Assembly (NCBI GenBank): GCA_963822695.1
Contig: CAWGJH010000001.1
Location: 62,001 to 126,000, forward strand
Direction of reading: 5' to 3'
DNA length: 64,000 nt
DNA from: GCA-003244245 sp963822695
GTDB lineage: Bacteria > Actinomycetota > Actinomycetes > Mycobacteriales > Pseudonocardiaceae
The notes below the pieces were generated by a model. The model was not told where the DNA came from. It saw nothing but the letters and a program-made list of their open reading frames with translations, and ran no database searches. Of this stretch, positions 35,150 to 44,307 are shown piece after piece; the first letter of the stretch is position 1; each line of letters begins with the position of its first letter. Both the position numbers and the translations under genes were made by a program.

Positions 35150-36187
35150 ATGACTGCTCGTTGTGCACAGCACTGTATTCTGCCGCCCGGCCTGTTGCAC
35201 CGCCTCGCTCGCTCTGAGGAGGCAGCGCTGCGGGATGCCGCGCTGAGCACACTGGCGCTCGATGGTCGCTTCCGGCTGGCCCGCGCCGAGTCCGCGGCAC
35301 GTCTGGTCCGGCTGCCCAGGCTGGTCACCTTCGCCCGAGTCGGCGGCCAGCCGCAGCGGACCATCTATGATCAGCAGGGTAGCCAGTCCCAGACGCCCGG
35401 TGCCGTCATCCGAGTGGAGGGTCAAGCGCCGTGCGGAGACCATGCGGTCAATCAGGCCTATGACGCTCTGGGCGCCACGTATTCGTTCTATTGGACGGTG
35501 TTCGAGCGTGACTCCATCGACGGTGCCGGTATGCCCCTGCTCGGATTGGTGCACTACGGGCAGGGCTACGACAATGCGTTCTGGGACGGCGCCGGCCACA
35601 TGTTCTTCGGCGACGGTGACGGGCGGATCCTCACCCAGACCGCGGCGGGGATCGATGTCATCGGCCACGAGCTCACTCACGGTGTCACCCAACATGAGGC
35701 GAACCTGACCTACTCAGGACAGTCCGGGGCGCTCAACGAGTCGGTGTCTGACGTGTTCGGAATCCAGGTCAAACAGCATGCTCTCGGCCAGGACGTGCAC
35801 AGCTCCGACTGGCTCATCGGGGCGGACATCGTCGGCCCGGCCTTGCGTCCGGCGTTGCGGTCGATGAAACAGCCCGGCACCGCCAACCCATACGACGAGC
35901 AACCCGCGGACATGAGCGGTTACGTGCCCGGCGGCGACGTGCACATCAACTCGGGCATCCCCAACCGCGCCTTCTACGTTGTGGCCACCACCCTCGGTGG
36001 GTATGCCTGGGACGCCGCCGGGCCGATCTGGTACGCCGCGCTAGCCGACTCGCAGCTACGACCCAACGCGACGTTCCGTGACTTCGCGCGGATCACCGTG
36101 CGCCACGCCCGACAGACCTACGGCGCGGCCAGCGACGAAACTCACGCGGTGCAGCAGGGTTGGGAAGCGGTCAAGGTTGCGCTGTGA
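35150..36187 (+). CDS. M4-family metalloprotease, protealysin type
   Basis: 345 residues. Zinc site HELTH (173-177) with the third ligand in NESVSD (E197) and the catalytic His in DVHINSGIPNRAFY. The precursor is short, without a signal peptide, and its propeptide has the protealysin-type PP-x-L motif (ILPPGLLHRL). Protealysins are intracellular or unusually exported thermolysin relatives. GGAAGAGGAG precedes the ATG at 35150. The stop overlaps the start of the emfourin gene, the protease-inhibitor pair known from Serratia. Confidence 0.95.
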   Translation: MTARCAQHCILPPGLLHRLARSEEAALRDAALSTLALDGRFRLARAESAARLVRLPRLVTFARVGGQPQRTIYDQQGSQSQTPGAVIRVEGQAPCGDHAVNQAYDALGATYSFYWTVFERDSIDGAGMPLLGLVHYGQGYDNAFWDGAGHMFFGDGDGRILTQTAAGIDVIGHELTHGVTQHEANLTYSGQSGALNESVSDVFGIQVKQHALGQDVHSSDWLIGADIVGPALRPALRSMKQPGTANPYDEQPADMSGYVPGGDVHINSGIPNRAFYVVATTLGGYAWDAAGPIWYAALADSQLRPNATFRDFARITVRHARQTYGAASDETHAVQQGWEAVKVAL

Positions 36188-36513
36188 CATTGAGCCCGCT
36201 GACACTGGACGACATGCGCTTACAGGTGACTCGTCGTGGCGGCTTTGCCGGGGTTGCCCTGCACGCTGCCCTCGACACCGCCCAACTCTCGGCTGTTGAT
36301 GCCACCCGCGCCGAGGCGGCACTGCGGGAACTACCCTGGGACAGACTTCCCACCGAGCCCACCGGGGCGGACCGCTTCCGCTACGAGCTGGTCACCGTGG
36401 AGGGCGACCACGAGCGGCACGTAGAGCTGGGTGAAACCGAGATCCCGGACACGCTGCGTCCGCTCGTGGAGTTGCTACCCGACCATGGACAGATCCGCCC
36501 CGCCTCGGGCTGA
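36184..36513 (+). CDS. Emfourin-type inhibitor of the M4 protease
   Basis: 109 residues. LQVTRRGGFAGVALHAALDT, ATRAEAALRELPW and GADRFRYELVTVEGDHERHVELGE followed by LRPLVELLP fit the emfourin family, small slow-tight-binding inhibitors encoded next to protealysin genes. The GTG start overlaps the protease stop (CTGTGACA), so the two are made together. The likely role is to keep the protease silent inside the cell. Confidence 0.88.
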   Translation: MTLSPLTLDDMRLQVTRRGGFAGVALHAALDTAQLSAVDATRAEAALRELPWDRLPTEPTGADRFRYELVTVEGDHERHVELGETEIPDTLRPLVELLPDHGQIRPASG

Positions 36514-36728
36514 GGGGAGCACCGCCGTGAGATCCAAAGACCGTGCGCGTGTACTTTCCGTGACGTGCCCAACGCGGTAGCGTCTCAAGCGGATCGCGTA
36601 CGGTGGGTGACGTCCCTCCCGCCCCGAGGTCCGGCCCGGAGGGCTGGTGCGCTGATCGTCCGCCGACCACCGGAACCTGAGCGCGATCAGTATCCAGATG
36701 GGGCCACATCGGGGATGGGGGAGTGGAA

Positions 36729-37421
36729 ATGATCCAGCTTGAGGATCTCACCAAAGTGTACCGGATGGGGAAAGTCGAGGTGCGGGCACTGTACGGTGTT
36801 GATCTGACTATCGACGACGGTGAACTGGTCGCCATCATGGGCCCATCCGGATCGGGCAAGACCACGCTCATGAACATCCTGGGCTGTCTCGATATCCCGA
36901 CCAGCGGGCGCTACCTGCTCGACGGCACCGACGTCAGCCGGCTGTCGGACAACCGGCTGGCCAAGATCCGAAGCCGCAAGATCGGGTTCGTGTTCCAGTC
37001 GTTCAACCTGGTTCCCCGCACCAGCGCGGTCCGCAACGTCGAGCTTCCTTTGGTGTACGCCGGGGTGCGGGCTCGGCGCAATCCGGCCCGACTCGCGCTG
37101 GAGCAGGTGGGGCTAGGCGACCGTCAGAAGCACATGCCCAATGAGTTATCTGGCGGTCAGCAGCAGCGGGTGGCGATTGCCCGGGCGCTGATCAACGATC
37201 CCGCGATCCTGCTTGCCGACGAGCCCACGGGCAACCTCGACACCGCCTCTAGCGTTGAGATCTTGAAGTTGCTCGGTGCGCTGAACGATGCCGGCCGCAC
37301 GGTCGTGATCATCACTCACGAAGAGGACATCGCCCGCTTCGCCAAGCGGGTCGTGCGGCTGCGCGATGGGCGCATCGTGAGTGACCAGGTACAGCGGAAT
37401 CGGACGGAGGTCACCGCGTGA
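36729..37421 (+). CDS. ABC transporter ATP-binding protein (MacB/LolD type)
   Basis: 230 residues. Walker A GPSGSGKTTLMN, signature LSGGQQQRVAIARAL, Walker B ILLADEPTGNLD and a switch His in VVIITHEEDIA. The RVRDGRI-type ending (VVRLRDGRIVSD) and the Q-loop FVFQSFNLVPRTSAVRNVELPL are typical of the MacB/LolD class. The ATG at 36729 has GGGGGAG six to seven bases upstream. First gene of a three-gene operon with a permease and an adaptor. Confidence 0.95.
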   Translation: MIQLEDLTKVYRMGKVEVRALYGVDLTIDDGELVAIMGPSGSGKTTLMNILGCLDIPTSGRYLLDGTDVSRLSDNRLAKIRSRKIGFVFQSFNLVPRTSAVRNVELPLVYAGVRARRNPARLALEQVGLGDRQKHMPNELSGGQQQRVAIARALINDPAILLADEPTGNLDTASSVEILKLLGALNDAGRTVVIITHEEDIARFAKRVVRLRDGRIVSDQVQRNRTEVTA

Positions 37422-38644
37422 ACCTGCGGGAGGCGTTGCGCATCGCGCTGCGCGGATTGCGCGCCAACCGGCTGCGTTCCGTGTTGACCATGCTCGGTAT
37501 CATCATCGGGGTCTCTTCGGTGATCCTGCTGGTCGCTATCGGCAACGGGGTGCAGTCGTCGGTCAATGAGAAAATCCAACCGCTGGCCAATCTGATCACC
37601 ATCGTGCCGTCGGTCGGCAACGTCCCCGGTGGAGCCCCTCCGAAGGACCTGATAGACACCGATGTCGCGGCGCTGCAGGATCCGGGGCTGTCTCGCGACA
37701 TCGCTGCCGTGATACCGGCCACCACCGGCAAAGCGCTGACCGAGACCGACGCCTTCAGGTTCCGGGCGACCGTTGTCGGTTCCACCGACCGCTGGCTCGA
37801 GGTGAACAACCAGGATATGGCGGCGGGGTCGTTCTTCGATGAGGCCCAGGTCCGCTCCACGGCCAGAGTGGTGGTGCTGGGTCCTAGCGTCGCGAACTAC
37901 CTCTTCGGTGATGCCCCCGTAGCCGCGCTGAACCACATGGTCCGGATCAACCAACAGACCTTCAGGGTCATCGGGGTGATGCAGTCCAGTGGTGAGCCGG
38001 GCGACAGCGTCGCGGTCATGCCGCTTAACACCGCGCGCCGCTACATTTTCGGCGGTGGCGACAAGGTCAACCAGATCATCGTGCAAGCCGCCCAGGCGGC
38101 CGCCGTGCCCGCCGCCCAGGATGACGTGATCCGCATCCTCAGCGAGCGGCACCGGATCAAGGACCCCGCGAAAAGGGACTTCGAGGTCCAATCCCTGCGC
38201 AGCAGGCTCGACACCTTCAACCAGATCCTGCGCATCCTCACCCTCTTCACCGCCGCCGTCGCGGCTATCTCGCTGTTCGTCGGTGCTATCGGAGTCCTGA
38301 ACATCATGCTGGTCTCGGTGACCGAACGGACCCGCGAGATCGGCATCCGCAAGGCGATCGGCGCCACTCGTCGTGCGATCCTGGAACAGTTCCTCGTCGA
38401 GTCTCTCGTGCTGGCCGGCCTGGGTGGGTTCATCGGCATCCTCGTCGGGGTCGGGCTGTCGTTGCTCGGGGCCGCTGTCGCGCCCGCTTTCGGTCCCACC
38501 TTCGCCACGTTCGCCCCTGCCGTGACCATTCCCTCTGTGATGCTCTCCTTCGGAATCAGCCTCGCGATCGGACTCATCGCCGGGGGTTACCCCGCCAACC
38601 GCGCCGCTCGGCTACGACCCATCGAAGCCCTCCGCTACCAGTAG
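37418..38644 (+). CDS. MacB/FtsX-type ABC permease
   Basis: 408 residues. One N-terminal membrane helix (RSVLTMLGIIIGVSSVILLV), a large extracellular MacB-PCD domain (about 45-275), then three membrane helices near the C-terminus with GAIGVLNIMLVSVTERTREI and RKAIGA, hallmarks of the family. The GTG start overlaps the upstream ATPase stop by four bases. With the ATPase and the downstream adaptor it forms a mechanotransmitting exporter, probably for a peptide, lipid or drug. Confidence 0.95.
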   Translation: MNLREALRIALRGLRANRLRSVLTMLGIIIGVSSVILLVAIGNGVQSSVNEKIQPLANLITIVPSVGNVPGGAPPKDLIDTDVAALQDPGLSRDIAAVIPATTGKALTETDAFRFRATVVGSTDRWLEVNNQDMAAGSFFDEAQVRSTARVVVLGPSVANYLFGDAPVAALNHMVRINQQTFRVIGVMQSSGEPGDSVAVMPLNTARRYIFGGGDKVNQIIVQAAQAAAVPAAQDDVIRILSERHRIKDPAKRDFEVQSLRSRLDTFNQILRILTLFTAAVAAISLFVGAIGVLNIMLVSVTERTREIGIRKAIGATRRAILEQFLVESLVLAGLGGFIGILVGVGLSLLGAAVAPAFGPTFATFAPAVTIPSVMLSFGISLAIGLIAGGYPANRAARLRPIEALRYQ

Positions 38645-38647
38645 GAC

Positions 38648-38680
38648 ACGGGTCTCACGTCACCGTTGCGTGAGACCCGT
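38648..38680 (+). terminator. Perfect 12-bp hairpin between permease and adaptor genes
   Basis: ACGGGTCTCACG (38648-38659) and CGTGAGACCCGT (38669-38680) enclose a 9-base loop. There is no T run, and it lies inside the likely operon, so it may attenuate or process the transcript to lower adaptor expression. Confidence 0.5.
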
Positions 38681-38740
38681 AACTCACCGCCTTCTCAGGC
38701 GTTGCACAGCGTGAAGCCGAAGACACAGGGGGATATCGCT

Positions 38741-40453
38741 GTGACAATGATCCTGACTAGCTCGTCGACGCTGTCTCCAGCTCGGCGCTCCGGCGCTCGG
38801 GTTTTGGTGGCGCTGGGACTGGTCACCGTGCTGAGTGCGGCTGCTGGGTGTGGCGGTGCGCCGCCACCACCGCCAACCGGGCGGGTGGAGCGCGGCACAG
38901 TGGCCACCAGGGTGTCAGCCTCGGGTTCATTGGCGGCTATCAGAGAGCAGAATGTAGGCTTCCCGGCTCCGGCCAGCGGTATGGGCGCGCGGCTCAAGCA
39001 GTTGCTGGTCAAGGTCGGGGATCGGGTGACCCCGGGCCAGGTGCTAGCGATAGAGGATGATTTCGCGGTTCGGCAGACGTTGAACCAGCTGCAGGGGCAG
39101 TTGAATTCCCAGCAGGCGTTGTTCGGCGAGGCCCTGAACGCACCGACGGTGCCGGACGCGCAGAGGAGCTTGGACGTGGCGCGTCAGATCCTGTCTGCGA
39201 CGCAGAGGGCGGTCGATGCGCAGCTCGCCGCGGATGCGGCGGCGACTGACCAAGCTCACAAGCAGTTGGACTTTGACAGCTATTTGCTGGACAAGGCTCA
39301 GGAGCAGCTGCGTGCCGATCAGGTCTCCTGCGCTGCCTCTGGGGGTATTCCCTACACCCCGCCCACGTCCAGTAACGGCTCAGCCGGCGCCAACCGGCCT
39401 GGTTCGTCGGTCGGAGTAGGGCCGGCGCAGGCGGGTGTGGACAATCCCGTGAAAGCAGGCCCCGTGAGCGCGGGCACCACTGGTTCAACTCCGGTTAGCA
39501 ACGGAAACCCGTCCTGTAACAATATCGCGCAGGATCAGACGAATGTCGTCAACGCCCGTCGTCAGGTGCTGGCGGACAAGGCCACGCTGGTCGCCGATCA
39601 GCAGAAGCAGAATGTCGATCGCGCTCAAGGGCAGGTTACGATCGACAACGCCCGCCAGAACGTGGTCACCGCGCAGAACACCCTCGATTCCGCAGCCATC
39701 AACCAGCCGTTCAACATCGATCAGCAGGCAGCGTTGGTAGCCGGCATTGCCGCTCAGGTCGCTGCGGCCCAGCGGGATGTAGACAACACCGTGCTGCACG
39801 CTCCGGTCGGGGGCACGGTGTCGGCCATTAATGGCACGGTGGGAGAGTACATCGTGCCCTCCAACAGCAACGGCTTCACCAGCCCGCTGGCACCCGGCAC
39901 CCATTCCCCCATTCCCGGGCTTAACGGCCAAACGCAGAGCAGCTTGTCTCTGGGCGGCACTACCAGCGGTCCTCAGCGTCCCGGTGGTACCCAGTTCATG
40001 GTTCTCGATGACGTCAACACCTTCCAGGTGGTGGTCCCGTTCGAGGAATCCGACGCTGCGAAGATCGCTCCGAATCAAAAGGTTGATGTCACCTTCGACG
40101 CGATCCCGGACCTCACCCGCGCGGGCACCGTTATGACCGTAGCCCCTGCCGGTGCCACCATCTCCAGCGTCATCAATTACTACGTCACCATCGTACTCAG
40201 TGAAACTGACCCCCGGCTCAAAGATGGCCTCACCACGCAAGCTCGCGTGATGACCAACGAGGTCGATGATGTTCTCACCGTGCCCAACTCGGCCGTCCGC
40301 AAACGTGGCGATCAAAGCACCGTCACCATTATTGACGCCAATGGGCAGCAGCAACAAGTGAATTTTCAAGCTGGCCTCGTCGGGGACGACCGTACGCAGG
40401 TCATCTCTGGCCTCAAGGAAGGCGAGCAAGTAATTCTCCATCAAGGCGCGTGA
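38741..40453 (+). CDS. MacA/HlyD-type membrane fusion lipoprotein
   Basis: 570 residues. The N-terminal signal ends in LSAAAGCGG, a lipobox. Then come half-motifs of a lipoyl/barrel-sandwich domain (GMGARLKQLLVKVGDRVTPGQVLAIED), a long coiled coil (about 110-360) interrupted by a Pro/Ser/Gly-rich insert, the second lipoyl half (VLHAPVGGTVSAINGTVGEYIVP) and the beta-barrel (FDAIPDLTRAGTVMTVAP, VPNSAVRKRGDQSTV). The GTG at 38741 follows AGGGGG at eight bases. It should couple the MacB-like permease to the cell envelope. Confidence 0.92.
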   Translation: MTMILTSSSTLSPARRSGARVLVALGLVTVLSAAAGCGGAPPPPPTGRVERGTVATRVSASGSLAAIREQNVGFPAPASGMGARLKQLLVKVGDRVTPGQVLAIEDDFAVRQTLNQLQGQLNSQQALFGEALNAPTVPDAQRSLDVARQILSATQRAVDAQLAADAAATDQAHKQLDFDSYLLDKAQEQLRADQVSCAASGGIPYTPPTSSNGSAGANRPGSSVGVGPAQAGVDNPVKAGPVSAGTTGSTPVSNGNPSCNNIAQDQTNVVNARRQVLADKATLVADQQKQNVDRAQGQVTIDNARQNVVTAQNTLDSAAINQPFNIDQQAALVAGIAAQVAAAQRDVDNTVLHAPVGGTVSAINGTVGEYIVPSNSNGFTSPLAPGTHSPIPGLNGQTQSSLSLGGTTSGPQRPGGTQFMVLDDVNTFQVVVPFEESDAAKIAPNQKVDVTFDAIPDLTRAGTVMTVAPAGATISSVINYYVTIVLSETDPRLKDGLTTQARVMTNEVDDVLTVPNSAVRKRGDQSTVTIIDANGQQQQVNFQAGLVGDDRTQVISGLKEGEQVILHQGA

Positions 40454-40468
40454 CCTCGTGGCTCGTTG

Positions 40469-40492
40469 GGGGCATCTACGGAAGATGCCCCA
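40469..40492 (+). terminator. Hairpin after the exporter operon
   Basis: GGGGGCATCT and AGATGCCCC pair around ACGGA just after the adaptor stop. A second hairpin (CCGGGTT-AGCC-AACCCGG) lies at about 40578-40596. Together they probably end the operon and the convergent beta-helix gene transcript. Confidence 0.55.
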
Positions 40493-40644
40493 TCGGGTCC
40501 CAGGCGTCTTCAACCCGCGAATCGGACGGCTTCTTTTCCGGCGGGCTTGAAGGCGCCTGGTTGTGTATCCGGGTTAGCCAACCCGGGCTTCACCCCTTCA
40601 AGTCCATCGGAATCGCGGAAGACGAGGTCCGTCAGGATGTGTGA

Positions 40645-41724
40645 TCAGGCGGGACTGTTGTCGCTCTGGCGGAAGCCCGGTTGAGAAGCATGGTCGACCT
40701 CCAGGACGGGCTTGTTGCCAGCCGTGGTGTTGCCGATCACAGTGCAGCCGGTCGAACCGTCGATGATTAATATTGCGCGATCCAGGTGGGGGCCGGAGAA
40801 CCTGTTTTGCCGTATTTCGACGTTGGGCCAGCGGCGGAGATTGATCGCCTGCGCACCGTTGGGCGCGCAGGTATTGTCCACGAACGTGATCGATGGGATT
40901 CCGCTGGGAGCGCCACTGCTGCCGGGCTGGTCGTCGGTGGCGATCAGGCATTGCGCGTCGACGTTCTGGCAGGTGTTGCCCGAGATGACGACGTCGTAGG
41001 TGGGCGGGCGGTGGTCGAAGGTTTGAAAGCAGTCGGGGTGTGGAGGTGCCCTATAGCCCCGGTCGGAGATGTCGCGGATGGTGTTGCCGGTGATCCGGTG
41101 ACCGGTGCCGAAAAAGCGCATACCGTCGGCGTCGCCATCATCGCGGGCAACCGTATCGCTCACCGTGTTGCCGGTTACCGTGATCCGCTGCCCGGTGATG
41201 TAAATACCGGCCGTGGCGACATGCTGCACGGTGTTGGAGGCGATGGTCGAATCGGTGCACGGCATGCAGGTGATGCCGCCCCGCTGGGTGTCGTGGATCG
41301 TGTTGCGCTGCGCGGTGATCCCGGTTCCCTCAAGCAATATCCCGTCACCGCCGGTGACGGTGAAGCCCTCAATGACGACGTGGTCAGCGGTGATGTGCAT
41401 ATTGTCGATGGTGGCCCCGTCGGCGATGAGCCTGATCGGCGAGTCGGTGGTGCCTGACCTGGTCATCGTCACGTCAGCGTCGGTGAGGTTACCGCCGGTG
41501 AAGCACACCGTGTTCCCCGGGGAAGCGGCGGCCAGGACCGGGCGCACGTCGTCGGATCGGGTGATTGTGCGGGTGCAGTCGGGCGGGAGCCCTTCGCTGT
41601 TCTGTTGGCTCTGGTCTGGTGCGGCCGTGCAACCAGTGGTGAGAACCAGGCCCAGCGCGATGGACGGGACGGACAGCGTTCGGATACCGCCTGGAACTGT
41701 CACCCCGCCAGGATAGATGTCCAT
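40645..41724 (-). CDS. Exported right-handed beta-helix lipoprotein
   Basis: 359 residues. The signal region ends LGLVLTTGCTAAP, a lipobox. The body consists of beta-helix rungs with the repeating pattern I-x-G-N-T-V/I (IASNTVQHV, ITVTGNTVSDTV, ITGNTIRDI, VVISGNTCQNV, VEIRQNRFSG), as in pectate lyase-like and NosD-type proteins. Clustered Cys pairs are present. Substrate unknown, probably a polysaccharide at the surface. The ATG at 41724 has no strong ribosome-binding site; a GTG seven codons later (41703) is an alternative. Confidence 0.82.
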   Translation of the reverse strand: MDIYPGGVTVPGGIRTLSVPSIALGLVLTTGCTAAPDQSQQNSEGLPPDCTRTITRSDDVRPVLAAASPGNTVCFTGGNLTDADVTMTRSGTTDSPIRLIADGATIDNMHITADHVVIEGFTVTGGDGILLEGTGITAQRNTIHDTQRGGITCMPCTDSTIASNTVQHVATAGIYITGQRITVTGNTVSDTVARDDGDADGMRFFGTGHRITGNTIRDISDRGYRAPPHPDCFQTFDHRPPTYDVVISGNTCQNVDAQCLIATDDQPGSSGAPSGIPSITFVDNTCAPNGAQAINLRRWPNVEIRQNRFSGPHLDRAILIIDGSTGCTVIGNTTAGNKPVLEVDHASQPGFRQSDNSPA

Positions 41725-41774
41725 CGGGGCAGGATGGTAACCGGATGTGACACACCGGCAGCATTGGGTCACAG

Positions 41775-42482
41775 TCAGCGGAGGCAGATCGGTGTGGCCC
41801 AGCCGCTGTATGCATGGTTCGCCCAAGCGGCGGTCAGGCTCATCGTGCGGCGAAAGTTGCTCCAACTCAGTGCCGGCAGGCGGTCCGGGGCCGGACGTTC
41901 CCGGATCAGCACTTCGTAGCCCGCGAGCCAGGTGTAGGGCACGTCCTTGCCGTCCATGGCCCGAACCCACCGTGGAAAGTGGGCGGCTGCGGCGAGGACC
42001 TCGGCATGGGCCGAGTCCTGACCGCGCACGGTGCTGGGTCGAACGTAGCGCCCCGGTGCGAAGTGGGCGCCGAGGTCGACGGTCACCCGGCGGACACCGG
42101 GCCGATGGACGAGGCCATCAACCAGCCACACTGGTTTAGGCCGCTGTTCCCACCGGTCCCGGTACCAATCCCAGGACCAGCTGTGGGGTTGTTGCTGGGC
42201 GGCCACTGTCCACAGCTCATGACAGGTGCGCTGGACACCGCTCATCTCGTCGTTATCGCCCAGATAGACCGCGATGAGATCAACGACGAGTGGATCGTTG
42301 CCAGCACGGGGCGTGAGGTCCACCGAGTGGAGATCACCAGCGCTAAAGCCCCACCGTCGCTCCTCGTTCCAGCGCCGGACAGTGCCGAGTTGCTCGGGCA
42401 GGGACGCGAACATGATTCCTGGCGGGGTAACCGCAAGCTGTGCCTCACGAGCCGCCACGCGGCCGTTACTCAAGGTGGCCAT
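41775..42482 (-). CDS. Hypothetical protein
   Basis: 235 residues, soluble, no signal peptide or known motif recognised. Notable stretches: QPHSWSWDWYRDRWEQRPKP, VTVDLGAHFAPGRYVRPSTV and a C-terminal LPALSWSNFRRTMSLTAAWA. Aromatic-rich. It lies 67 bp downstream of the SixA-type phosphatase gene in the same direction, so may share its transcript. Function unknown. Confidence 0.65.
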   Translation of the reverse strand: MATLSNGRVAAREAQLAVTPPGIMFASLPEQLGTVRRWNEERRWGFSAGDLHSVDLTPRAGNDPLVVDLIAVYLGDNDEMSGVQRTCHELWTVAAQQQPHSWSWDWYRDRWEQRPKPVWLVDGLVHRPGVRRVTVDLGAHFAPGRYVRPSTVRGQDSAHAEVLAAAAHFPRWVRAMDGKDVPYTWLAGYEVLIRERPAPDRLPALSWSNFRRTMSLTAAWANHAYSGWATPICLR

Positions 42483-42549
42483 ATACGCTCGCTCGTCTTC
42501 CACATCGACCCGTCGACCCGAGTACGAGTGTACGGTGCCGCAGCGGAGC

Positions 42550-43074
42550 TCATTGACCGCGTGGGGTCGCCAGTGCGCACAAGGTCCACGAGCCGGGACG
42601 GGCTTTTTCCCAGTCACCCGGTGCGGTGACAACGGCGATGGCAGACGTTTTGAGTGGCTCGACAACGCCGGTCAACAGCGTCAGAAAGTCCTCGAGGCCG
42701 GGATTATGACCCACCAGGACCGCTGTCGATGCCTCATGCGGGAGCTCCTGAGTGGTCGTCAGCAGATCCTCAGCCGAGGCGCTGTAAAGCCATTCGTCGT
42801 GGCGGACTTCGGGTATCGCATCCAACTGGGCGGCCGCAAGGTCCCAGGTCTGCACGGCGCGAACGGCGGGAGAACACACCACGAGGTCGATCTTGGGGGC
42901 GTGTTTCCGCAGCCAGCGGCCGACGACCGGGGCGTCGCGGCGCCCGCGTGCGGCCAGTGGGCGGGCGGCATCGGCAGCCTCCTGCGGCCATGCCGACTTG
43001 GCATGCCTGAGCAGGATGAGCGTACGTGTCCTTGTCACTTTTGGAATCACTTTTGGAGTCACTTTTGCGGCCAC
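42550..43074 (-). CDS. SixA-like histidine phosphatase
   Basis: 174 residues. The phosphatase motif LILLRHAKSAW carries the phosphorylated His and Arg; further conserved parts are VVCSPAVRAVQTW and the second catalytic His in VLVGHNPGLEDFL. This is the SixA branch of the RHG superfamily. The start lies nine bases after the MshC-like gene stop, a likely operon. The odd N-terminus (AAKVTPKVIPKVTRT) suggests the true start may be a few codons later. Confidence 0.92.
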   Translation of the reverse strand: MAAKVTPKVIPKVTRTRTLILLRHAKSAWPQEAADAARPLAARGRRDAPVVGRWLRKHAPKIDLVVCSPAVRAVQTWDLAAAQLDAIPEVRHDEWLYSASAEDLLTTTQELPHEASTAVLVGHNPGLEDFLTLLTGVVEPLKTSAIAVVTAPGDWEKARPGSWTLCALATPRGQ

Positions 43075-43083
43075 TTCAGCGAG

Positions 43084-44211
43084 TCATTCTAGCGCGAGGG
43101 TGCGCAGCACCAACCGCGCCGCGTCACCACCGGACTCCTCGCCGATCGCGAGGGCGGATGGGACGTCGAGGTCATCCACCAGGGCAGCGGTGACAGCGTC
43201 CGACGCGGCTTGTGACGTCAGCGCTTTTCCGGCCGCCGAGTACAGCCTGTCGAGCTGGTCCGCCTGGGCAGCGATGCCCCCGGGGCGGAAGTCCCAGCTC
43301 TGCTGCCACGGCCGGTTGAGCAGCAGCAGCCGCACCGCCGCGGCGGGATGGTGGCCGAGCAGGTCTGAGACCAGCACCAGGTTGCCCGCTGACTTGGCCA
43401 TCTTCGCACCGTTGACGGTGACCGTCCCGACCGGAAACGTGGCTCGCGGGAAGGGGCCGACGCCGGTTGCTGCCTCGACCATGGCGGCCTGGTAGGCATG
43501 GTGTGGGAAGGTGAGGTCGGCGCCGCCGGCCAGGATGTCCACCGCCGGGCCGAGCACGCCCAGCGCGATGGCGGCGCACTCCGCATGCCAGCCGGGCCGT
43601 CCGCGACCCCAGGGGCTGGGCCAGCCGGGCTGGTCGTCGGCAGAGGGCCGCCATACCGGGACGTCGAAGGGGTCGTCGCGGACCAGATCATCGGGTCGAT
43701 CGCCGAACTCGACCGCGAGCTCCATGGCGCCCTCCAGCGTCAGCCCGGTCTTGGTCGGCACACCGGCGCCACGGAAGTACACCGCACCGTCGCGCTGGTA
43801 GGCGTGGTCCGTGGCAAGCAGCGCCAAGGCTAGTTGCACGACCCGCCCGACGTGGTGCCGGGCCCGCGGCTCGTATTCAGGCCGGCGCACCCGCAGCGCG
43901 GCCATGTCCAGCCCGAACAGGTATTCCTGCTCCAGCGCGAACTCATCGAAGTGCCGACCGCGCCGCACGGCGGCGCGAGTCAGCACGTCATCAACGTCGG
44001 TGACGTTGCGGCAGGTCAGGGTCTCCGCTCCGGCCAGGCGAAGCACCGCAGCGACCGCATCCGCCCACACGAACGTGCTGGCATGCCCCAGATGGGTCAC
44101 GTCGTAGGGGGTGATGCCGCACACGTAGAGCCGAGCCGGGCTGACGACCGGCAGCGCGGAACCGCCCAGCCGGATCCGGTCGGTATGCTCGCGGCGGCCA
44201 TGGTGGTCCAT
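43084..44211 (-). CDS. Cysteine ligase of the MshC/CysRS family
   Basis: 375 residues. YVCGITPYDVTHLGHASTF carries the zinc Cys and the HIGH-like motif, GWHAECAAIAL and FPHHAYQ the remaining zinc ligands and cysteine pocket, and KMAKSAGN the KMSKS loop. This core fits MshC, which joins cysteine to glucosaminyl-inositol in mycothiol synthesis, or a truncated cysteinyl-tRNA synthetase lacking the anticodon domain. It is shorter than typical MshC (about 410), lacks the usual N-terminal lead and has Ala in KMSKS, so a paralogue with another acceptor is possible. First gene of a minus-strand group. Confidence 0.8.
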   Translation of the reverse strand: MDHHGRREHTDRIRLGGSALPVVSPARLYVCGITPYDVTHLGHASTFVWADAVAAVLRLAGAETLTCRNVTDVDDVLTRAAVRRGRHFDEFALEQEYLFGLDMAALRVRRPEYEPRARHHVGRVVQLALALLATDHAYQRDGAVYFRGAGVPTKTGLTLEGAMELAVEFGDRPDDLVRDDPFDVPVWRPSADDQPGWPSPWGRGRPGWHAECAAIALGVLGPAVDILAGGADLTFPHHAYQAAMVEAATGVGPFPRATFPVGTVTVNGAKMAKSAGNLVLVSDLLGHHPAAAVRLLLLNRPWQQSWDFRPGGIAAQADQLDRLYSAAGKALTSQAASDAVTAALVDDLDVPSALAIGEESGGDAARLVLRTLALE

Positions 44212-44307
44212 AGACCCATCCTGCCTGCGTCTGGCGCGGATCCTTACTCCAGGGATTACTTACCCGGGGCCGAGCGTGACGCTCGAGCCGTCGGCCATCA
44301 TGCAGGG

